From Woeseiaceae bacterium (lineage in GTDB: Bacteria > Pseudomonadota > Gammaproteobacteria > Steroidobacterales > Woeseiaceae): a stretch of DNA of 50,745 bases. The number at the start of each line of letters is the position of its first letter. Position 1 is the stretch's first letter. Made by a program: the position numbers and the translations under genes. The notes beneath the pieces were generated by a model. That model saw only the letters and a program-made list of their open reading frames with translations. It did no database searches and was not told the DNA's origin. Location of the stretch: NCBI GenBank assembly GCA_028277185.1, contig JANQGQ010000034.1:1-50745 (forward strand), read 5' to 3'. This document shows positions 45,243 through 50,745 of this stretch, piece by piece.

Positions 45243-45857
45243 TCAAAATAGTCGCGGCTTCACACCAACGAGGATAATGAGTTGACTGTGTTGCTCGGGA
45301 TCGTGTCGGCCGGTGATCTTGAGCCCGGCTGACTCTAGCGAACTTGCCACGCGGTCGCCTCGGCCGTCTGGCGTCCGAGATATGAAAATGCCCATTGGCG
45401 GCCGGCCGGCATATCCTCGATCTTGCTGCTGCACGGAGAATCCAGCAGCTCGCAGAGCCGCGGTGAACTCATCGGCAAAGGTTGCGCTTTCAGGGTCTCC
45501 GAGTACGTCGACGACGAAGATCGGCGCATCCGTATCCGCCAATGCGGTAACGAGCGCGTGTGCTTGGCGCTCTGTAAGGCGGCGCCACGCGGCATTGGCA
45601 CGTAAGAGTTCAGTCTCGCGCGTGAGTTCGGCGGCGTGCTCGTTCGCCCTGCTTGCCTCGGCGCGTGCGTGTTCGGCGTCCGATCGTGCCTGCGCGATTT
45701 CGATATCGGACTGTCGCTTCATCGCACTGCCCGAAAGGTAGGCGACGAAGGTCGCGCCCGCAGCAAGTAGTGCAAAGATGATCAAGGCCACATTCGCAAT
45801 TGCATTCACGGATGCCGCGGCATCTGCTGATTCAAACCACATCTTGCCCGGCCTCAT
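45243..45857 (-). CDS. Membrane-anchored coiled-coil protein of unknown function
   Basis: The 204-residue protein has one membrane segment (about 19-42, IANVALIIFALLAAGATFVAYL), a long charged helix likely to be a coiled coil (about 47-105, DIEIAQARSDAEHARAEAS) and a compact C-terminal domain (IFVVDVLGDPESATFADEF, AALRAAGFSVQQQ, GIFISRTPDGRG) that looks like an alpha/beta fold. The C-terminal domain probably faces the cytoplasm. No family was recognised. It lies within the segment bounded by the tdk-start duplication, though its base composition is closer to the genome average than its two neighbours. Confidence 0.7.
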   Translation of the reverse strand: MRPGKMWFESADAAASVNAIANVALIIFALLAAGATFVAYLSGSAMKRQSDIEIAQARSDAEHARAEASRANEHAAELTRETELLRANAAWRRLTERQAHALVTALADTDAPIFVVDVLGDPESATFADEFTAALRAAGFSVQQQDRGYAGRPPMGIFISRTPDGRGDRVASSLESAGLKITGRHDPEQHSQLIILVGVKPRLF

Positions 45858-45989
45858 GCGATATCAGATCGGTCGTCCGTGCTGAAACATCGTTCGATAG
45901 CTCGCTGCAGTCTTTGTGAGTCTTAGTGATACGTCCATAATTCTCATGGCCTTGTGTTATCTGCGCAATAGACAGTCTCTGTCCATCAT

Positions 45990-46814
45990 CTAGCTCTGAG
46001 GAATCGATCTTGTTAGTGCATCTTCGATTACGTCGCCGCGACGCCGAAGAAGCGCTGTAAACGGTGAGGTTGGTTTCTGAACTTTTCGCGCTACGTGTTT
46101 GGCTGAATTAAGAAGCCATACGGTGACCAAGTCGACTGGGAACGTCGATGGCGGCGGTTGTTGTGGTGGCCAAACCATCTTCCCGTCCCTTGCTACAGAA
46201 CTAAGCATCGAACCAAGCTCACTATGAGTCGAACCCGAATATAGCCTATACACGGCATCGTAATTTGCCATCTCATCTGCCCATCGGGCTCGATCCTCAA
46301 TACGAGTATTAACTTGAGCTTGAGGATCGGTCGGACTCTTCTTGGCTTTGAAGAACATTGGTGACAGGCTCGCTCTGTGCCGCCTGAGTTCGTTGTTGAT
46401 AGCTGAAAGAAGCTCGTCAACGGTTGTGCCCCATCGTACCTGCATCTGGGCTGTAATTGATCGTGAGTATGGCGACGCAGGGTTTGAGCGTATTGCCTGA
46501 AGAACCTTTCTCTTCCCAAGATCCGAGATGTATTCGAGGTAACTAGGATAGTCGTCTGGATAGCGGTACAAATTGAGTATGTCAACGTAGATCTCAAAGC
46601 ACGAGCGTGCAAGTTGCTCAGTACCTGCTGATTGCCTTGAGGTGCACAAGATGCGGATGCTGTCCGCCCTGGCACACATGTCATGCAGCATCAAAAGCGC
46701 AAATCGCTTTCGGGTCTTCGTCTTGTTGACGACGCGCGTGCTGGTCAGTAGTCGATAGACAGCATTGGTTGAGTCGTGTAGCAGCTCAAGCTGCTCGTTG
46801 GTAAAGCTAGTCAT
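45990..46814 (-). CDS. DUF5677-like helical protein
   Basis: The 274-residue protein is mostly helical, with RSCFEIYVDILNLYRYPDDY near the middle and YDAVYRLYSGSTHSELGSML toward the C-terminus, a pattern seen in DUF5677 proteins, which occur in accessory and defence-associated loci. No signal or membrane segment is present. Its DNA is visibly AT-richer than the genome around it, and it lies in the segment bounded by the tdk-start duplication with a PD-(D/E)XK protein gene just upstream on the same strand. Function unknown; a defence or signalling role is only suggested by context. Confidence 0.65.
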   Translation of the reverse strand: MTSFTNEQLELLHDSTNAVYRLLTSTRVVNKTKTRKRFALLMLHDMCARADSIRILCTSRQSAGTEQLARSCFEIYVDILNLYRYPDDYPSYLEYISDLGKRKVLQAIRSNPASPYSRSITAQMQVRWGTTVDELLSAINNELRRHRASLSPMFFKAKKSPTDPQAQVNTRIEDRARWADEMANYDAVYRLYSGSTHSELGSMLSSVARDGKMVWPPQQPPPSTFPVDLVTVWLLNSAKHVARKVQKPTSPFTALLRRRGDVIEDALTRSIPQS

Positions 46815-46916
46815 TTGTGACGTACAGGTGCCCAGTGGCCTGATTCCAGCGTTGTGCGATAGCCACTTCGAGGCAGCCCCGCAATCTAGAAACGAGGGCG
46901 ATGAAATACGGCCCCG

Positions 46917-47708
46917 CTATTCCGAGTTGCTTAGGACTGGTTTTCTTGTGACCGTTCTCTTCTTCTTCCGAATCTGCTTTGATGCCGCCTTTTTTACCAG
47001 CTTCGCCGCTTGCTCGGCATCTTCACCTTGAGACACGTCGCGCTTCAGTACCCCATTCATCAGCAACTCTTGAATCTCTTCTTTCTCGACCTTCAAGCCG
47101 GAGCTTAGCCGCCTCAGTTCCCGCCGCAGCACAGTGAGCACCGAATCAGTCTGAGTAAGCGCAGCTATTGTGAAGCGATTGACTATTTGAGATCGCTCAT
47201 GAAACTCTTCAATCACTTGTTTCTTGATGCCTTGGCGACACAGCAAGAAGATTTGCCCAAGGTGATCGCTGTTTCGGTGGCTAATGTCTTCGAAGTTGAT
47301 CGTTGTCACAAGCGTTGAGGAAACGGGGCGCTCAAACTGTATGCGGTGGATCTGCCACTCCATGCCGTTGGTTAGCACTACCCACGGAATCCCTTCGTTC
47401 GCTCCGTAGTTGACCGCCTGACGAAGATGATTTTCCTTCAAGTCAAGGCCAATAGCCTTTACCTCGATCAGATACTTGGTGTTGCCGTCGATCTTGACAG
47501 CTAAGTCGCAGAATGTGCCCTTAATTGCCTGTTCACTAGTGATTTCGGTGTACTTGTCGAATCCGAAGACATGGCTGAGCATGTCGACGACGATCGTGAC
47601 CGTATCGGATTCGTGAACGTCGCGGTTTTTTGCATTCGCAAGAATCTTCTGAAACCGGGGAACCTGCTTGACGAGGCGGTCTCTGACTTTCTTCGGAATG
47701 TTGATCAT
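46917..47708 (-). CDS. HsdR-N-like PD-(D/E)XK nuclease-domain protein
   Basis: The 263-residue protein carries the N-terminal domain of type I restriction enzymes: YTEITSEQAIKGTFCDLAVK with Asp68, then YLIEVKAIGLDLKENHLRQA with Glu82 and Lys84, and QAVNYGANEGIPWVVLTNG. Asp68/Glu82/Lys84 form a complete PD-(D/E)XK site, so DNA cleavage is plausible. The helicase part of HsdR is absent; a helical, Lys-rich tail ends the protein (KKAASKQIRKKKRTVTRK). The ATG at 47708 is preceded by a run of seven G; an ATG 15 bases earlier overlaps that run. It is AT-richer than its surroundings and is followed by the DUF5677-like gene. Confidence 0.82.
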   Translation of the reverse strand: MINIPKKVRDRLVKQVPRFQKILANAKNRDVHESDTVTIVVDMLSHVFGFDKYTEITSEQAIKGTFCDLAVKIDGNTKYLIEVKAIGLDLKENHLRQAVNYGANEGIPWVVLTNGMEWQIHRIQFERPVSSTLVTTINFEDISHRNSDHLGQIFLLCRQGIKKQVIEEFHERSQIVNRFTIAALTQTDSVLTVLRRELRRLSSGLKVEKEEIQELLMNGVLKRDVSQGEDAEQAAKLVKKAASKQIRKKKRTVTRKPVLSNSE

Positions 47709-47946
47709 TGTTCGCCCCCCCATGTTCTTGGTTTCTATAGACTATATCTGATCGAGTCTGTCTGATCACATCAGGAACTACCGAAACGGCCGAGCTACCC
47801 AGTGATAGATCGTGAGGTCAGTGAACAAGGTTTCGAAGACCGGCTGAATCACGAACCCAAGCTTGACAGTACTCCGGTACACTGCAAGCGAAGCAATGAG
47901 CAGGCTCCAGAGGCGTTGTCCGTGTCCTCGAATAGGCGCCGCTCAG

Positions 47947-48067
47947 CGGCGCTGTACCGCGCCGGCAATCGTGCCACAATGCCGCGCTGTATCCTCGAGG
48001 CGTCCGCGGGCGCGGATCGCGCATGGCCAAGCTCTACTTCTACTACTCGTCGATGAATGCCGGCAAG
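47947..48067. repeat. Right copy of the tdk-start duplication
   Basis: This copy comprises the sequence just before tdk and the first part of tdk. Its first 63 bases repeat at 44980-45042 with one mismatch, and the similarity extends across the tdk start to about 45095. The copies lie in direct orientation, offset by 2967 bases at first and 2973 after a small indel. The 238 bases between the HsdR-N gene start and this copy (47709-47946) hold no gene that could be supported. Confidence 0.9.
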
Positions 48068-48619
48068 TCGACGTCGCTTCTTCAGTCCAGCTACAACTAC
48101 CGCGAGCGCGGCATGCATACGCTCGTCATGGCGCCGGAGCTGGACGATCGGTACGGCGTCGGGCGCGTGGCCTCGCGAATCGGCCTCGAAACCAATGCGA
48201 CGACGTTCCGTCCCGGCGACGATCTGCAGGAAGTCGTCGCCGCTGCGAACGAAGAACAGTCGCTGCACTGCGTGCTCATCGACGAGGCGCAGTTCCTGAC
48301 GAAGGACCAGGTCTTTCAGCTCACGGAAGTCACCGACTCGATGGACATTCCGGTGCTGGCTTACGGTCTGCGCACGGATTTTCGCGGCGAGCCGTTCGAG
48401 GGCAGCAAGTACCTGCTGGCCTGGGCGGACAACCTCAAGGAGCTGAAGGCGATCTGTCATTGCGGCACGAAAGCGACGATGGTCATTCGCATGGACGAAG
48501 CCGGCAACGCGGTGCAGGAGGGCGCGCAGATCGAGATTGGCGGCAACGACCGCTACGTGTCGCTCTGCCGCAAGCACTTCAAGGAGCTGTTCTACGCCCG
48601 TAGCGACGCAGACGACTAG
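48023..48619 (+). CDS. tdk: Thymidine kinase
   Basis: The 198-residue enzyme phosphorylates deoxythymidine in the salvage pathway. It is the type II (tetrameric, zinc-binding) form: [14 protein letters not shown] with the P-loop at 9-17, VLIDEAQFL as Walker [15 protein letters not shown] as the lasso-loop region, and zinc cysteines in [10 protein letters not shown] and SLCRKHF. The ATG at 48023 matches the family start. It is intact, whereas a decayed copy of its 5' end lies 2.97 kb upstream. The convergent FHA-domain gene ends 15 bases downstream. Confidence 0.96.
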   Translation: MAKLYFYYSSMNAGKSTSLLQSSYNYRERGMHTLVMAPELDDRYGVGRVASRIGLETNATTFRPGDDLQEVVAAANEEQSLHCVLIDEAQFLTKDQVFQLTEVTDSMDIPVLAYGLRTDFRGEPFEGSKYLLAWADNLKELKAICHCGTKATMVIRMDEAGNAVQEGAQIEIGGNDRYVSLCRKHFKELFYARSDADD

Positions 48620-48634
48620 AACCTTGTCAGCGTA

Positions 48635-49933
48635 TCAGCGCGAGGCGCTTGCCGGTTTGCCGGCGACGGCCGGCATCACTTCCGTGTTCTCCTGCGCGAG
48701 TAGTTTGCGCATGTCCTCGAGCGTCTTCATGATCGCGGTGTCGGCGAACTCGGCCCCGTCCAGACTGCCGCGCGTCGTTGCATGCGGATCGTGGAACTTG
48801 ATGCGATGCTGGCCGATGCTGATCACGTCGTTGTGTACCAGCACGTGGTTGGATACACGCCGCGAATTCACGAGCGTGCCGTTCGTCGAGTTGAGATCCA
48901 TGAGGAACGTCGAACTGCCGTGCCGCACGAGCAGCAGGTGATGCCGGCTGACGAACTTGCTCGGGATTGCAATGTCGTTGTGCTCGGAGCGCCCGACGAG
49001 AAGCCGGGGCTTATCGAAGGTCATCACGCTCAGCGGCTTGCCGTTTCGGCTCACGACCATTTTCGGCGGATCCGGCGGCTCGCCCGGGTCCAGCGCGCGC
49101 GGTTCCACGCCGGTTTCGTCCCAGGTGCCCCGCGGCAGCACGGGCTGCTCGATCATGTCCGCCGACACGGGCAGCGTCGTCGCCTTCGAGAGCGCGAGAA
49201 GAGCGAGTCTGTCGAGAATGCCGGGCCAGCCTCCCGATGCGTCGTGCAGCGTCTTGCAGATTTCGAGCGGGAACACGTACTCCGGCACGGCGCTGCCGGC
49301 GGCCCGGAGCTTCTGCTGGAGGTAGTACGTCGTCTCCCGTTCGCTCATCGGGCGCATGTGCACGTCCGCCGAAGCGCGTTCTAGAATGGGTTCGAGCAGC
49401 TCGTCGCTTGCGATTGCGCGCAGCGAGCGGTCGCTGGTCAGGACGAACTTCAGCGCGCTGGTGCGGATCGCGGTCGACTGGCGGACGCGAAGCTCCGCCA
49501 GTTCGCAGAGCGCTCTGAACGCGCTTGCCTTGAGGGCATGCGCGTTCTCGATGATCAACAGCGGTGGCTCATAGCGGGCGGCCTGCTGGAGTGCGAATAC
49601 CCGCAGCATGCCGAAGAGTTCGTTGGGGGAGTTGTAGTCGAGCTCGTAACCGAACTGACGGAGGATCGTCTCCAGCAGCTGCGCCGTATTGAGCCCGCTG
49701 CCGTCGATCACGGCGACGGCACATTCCGCGTCGAGCGTCTCGACAAACTGCCGCACGGTTGTAGACTTGCCGGCTAACGCGGGAGCCTGCAGCAAGACGA
49801 GTCCGTCCGGTGCCGTACAGATCTGCTTCAGCGCCTTCAACGCCTCGCGATGCGATGCGTAGGGCACGGTCAAGAGCGGTGGTCCGTGCGTGCGGAACGG
49901 CTGCTCGGTCAACCCGGCGGCTGCTAGATCCAT
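48635..49933 (-). CDS. ExeA-like ATPase with C-terminal FHA domain
   Basis: The 432-residue protein has an N-terminal AAA-type ATPase of the ExeA/GspA family (GLTEQPFRTHGPPLLTVPYA, LVLLQAPALAGKSTTVRQF). The P-loop reads APALAGKST (Ala for the first Gly) and Walker B reads LLIIENAHAL (Glu for the usual Asp). The C-terminus (about 310-400) is an FHA domain: RLLVGRSEHNDI, FVSRHHLLLV and LMDLNSTNGTLVNSRRV, which binds phosphothreonine. ExeA proteins help build secretion channels across peptidoglycan; with FHA a link to kinase signalling is likely. The ATG at 49933 starts at the family motif; the frame opens further up at 50044 without a ribosome-binding site. Confidence 0.85.
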   Translation of the reverse strand: MDLAAAGLTEQPFRTHGPPLLTVPYASHREALKALKQICTAPDGLVLLQAPALAGKSTTVRQFVETLDAECAVAVIDGSGLNTAQLLETILRQFGYELDYNSPNELFGMLRVFALQQAARYEPPLLIIENAHALKASAFRALCELAELRVRQSTAIRTSALKFVLTSDRSLRAIASDELLEPILERASADVHMRPMSERETTYYLQQKLRAAGSAVPEYVFPLEICKTLHDASGGWPGILDRLALLALSKATTLPVSADMIEQPVLPRGTWDETGVEPRALDPGEPPDPPKMVVSRNGKPLSVMTFDKPRLLVGRSEHNDIAIPSKFVSRHHLLLVRHGSSTFLMDLNSTNGTLVNSRRVSNHVLVHNDVISIGQHRIKFHDPHATTRGSLDGAEFADTAIMKTLEDMRKLLAQENTEVMPAVAGKPASASR

Positions 49934-50196
49934 AGCGTCGAGTTCGCTCCCGGTGTCTTCGCGTATGTCGTTATCGTTATGAATACAGTCGTATTTTTTG
50001 GTGTTGTCGACTGGTTCGAACAGTCTACGTCCGGGTTTTGACACTTGTAAACGCGATTTCGCCGATTGTCGATAAGTCAGGAACCCACGGGAACTTCCTG
50101 TACAAGATTTGAAGAATAAAGTGTATCTTCCTGACTAATAATGGTTTATTGCTCGGAATTTCTTAGTGTCGGTAACTGGCGACAGGGTTTAACTCA

Positions 50197-50745
50197 TTGA
50201 AAGAACAGCTACATGGCACAGGGGTCACGGTGTTTCGCGGTGACCGGTGCCTGTTTCGGGATCTGTCGTTTGCGCTGGGGCCGGGCGAACTGCTGTTGCT
50301 CGAGGGCAAAAACGGCAGCGGCAAGACCAGCCTGTTGCGTGCTATCGCGGGCTTGCTGCCGCTCGAAGACGGTGAGATCAATTGGGCCGGCGCGCCCGTC
50401 AGCCGGGACCGGCAGGCGTTTCGCGGGACTTTCGCCTGGTTCGGGCACCGTACCGGGCTCAAGGCCGATCTCAGTCCGCTCGAGAACCTGCGCTTCGACA
50501 CCTGCCTGCGGCCGCGAAACGCAGCGCGCTTCGAGGACGTTTTCGCGCGTCTCAGCATCGAACGGTTGAGAGACCTGCCGGTCCGGCTGCTGTCGGCCGG
50601 CCAGCAGCGCCGCGTGGCACTGGCGCGTCTGTTGCTGGCCGACGTCCCGTTGTGGCTCGTCGACGAGCCGTTCACGAACCTCGATCGTGACGGCCGCCAG
50701 CTTGTCCTCGACATCGTCAGCGAGCACGTCGAGGCAGGCGGCTTG
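50197..50745 (+). CDS. ccmA: Heme exporter ATP-binding subunit CcmA (3' end outside window)
   Basis: The visible 183 residues begin at a TTG (AGGG about 10 bases upstream). They show the P-loop EGKNGSGKTSLLRAIAGLLP (GKNGSGKT at 37-44), a CcmA-typical GHRTGLKADLSPLENLRF, the signature LSAGQQRRVALARLLL and Walker B PLWLVDEPFTNLD. The combination of short N-terminus, LSAGQQRR and DEPFTNLD identifies the ATPase of the cytochrome c maturation (Ccm) complex, which removes heme from CcmE/CcmC. Other ccm genes should follow to the right. The spacer before it (49934-50196) is AT-rich near 50096-50160, where promoters of both divergent genes may lie. Confidence 0.93.
   Translation, partial: MKEQLHGTGVTVFRGDRCLFRDLSFALGPGELLLLEGKNGSGKTSLLRAIAGLLPLEDGEINWAGAPVSRDRQAFRGTFAWFGHRTGLKADLSPLENLRFDTCLRPRNAARFEDVFARLSIERLRDLPVRLLSAGQQRRVALARLLLADVPLWLVDEPFTNLDRDGRQLVLDIVSEHVEAGGL

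Noticed and set aside
50213..50569. Plus-strand frame starting at the ATG at 50213
   Set aside because: Wrong frame; the CcmA motifs lie in the frame of the TTG at 50197, which runs off the window.
1..50745. CRISPR array, rRNA genes, integrase or transposase
   Set aside because: No regularly spaced short repeats, no rRNA segments and no recombinase motifs were seen on either strand.

Overview
The window looks like a chromosomal stretch of a GC-rich gammaproteobacterium, most likely an aerobic heterotroph. Support comes from E. coli-like gene orders (rluE divergent from icd; uvrC-pgsA followed by tRNA-Gly), a CcmA-type cytochrome c biogenesis ATPase, two TonB-dependent receptors, a phosphate-selective-type porin and a molybdenum hydroxylase. 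The lineage is inferred from gene content and order only. No rRNA, CRISPR array, recognisable transposase or integrase was seen.

Left part (1-20 kb), mostly housekeeping and central metabolism. A slipin/NfeD membrane-protease pair comes first, then a stand-alone asparaginase N-domain. Two enzymes of lysine breakdown follow (saccharopine dehydrogenase and aminoadipate-semialdehyde dehydrogenase, 2 bases apart), then class II DAHP synthase. A two-subunit isoquinoline-oxidoreductase-like molybdenum enzyme and rluE lie on the minus strand, facing icd, a family 5 uracil-DNA glycosylase, uvrC, pgsA, a PIN-like protein and tRNA-Gly with a clear promoter and hairpin. A P2-type cation ATPase and a class V aminotransferase converge after that.

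Middle part (20-42 kb), envelope and export. It begins with a 162-base palindromic element, a DUF305/LVIVD fusion protein, a secreted protein and rdgC. Next is a tight ABC-HlyD-TolC operon whose ABC subunit has lost every visible ATP-binding and hydrolysis motif. A possible GlyGly-CTERM-type surface protein and a porin follow. A LysR regulator diverges from a methyltransferase across an AT-rich, repeat-bearing promoter region. Two TonB-dependent receptors follow; the second overlaps a TPR-sulfotransferase gene.

Right part (42-50.7 kb), mosaic. It holds a ClpP-fold SDH-type protease with a small downstream gene, a frameshifted gene remnant, tRNA-Cys (minus) and tRNA-Leu (plus), small orphan genes, and an island of about 3 kb with visibly AT-richer genes (a DUF5677-like protein and a PD-(D/E)XK HsdR-N protein). 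The island is bounded by two diverged copies of the region around the tdk start codon. An intact tdk, an FHA-domain ExeA-like ATPase and the start of ccmA close the window.

The two most unusual signals are the ATP-motif-less exporter subunit (24.8-26.6 kb) and the tdk-start duplication bounding the defence-like island (45.0-48.1 kb).
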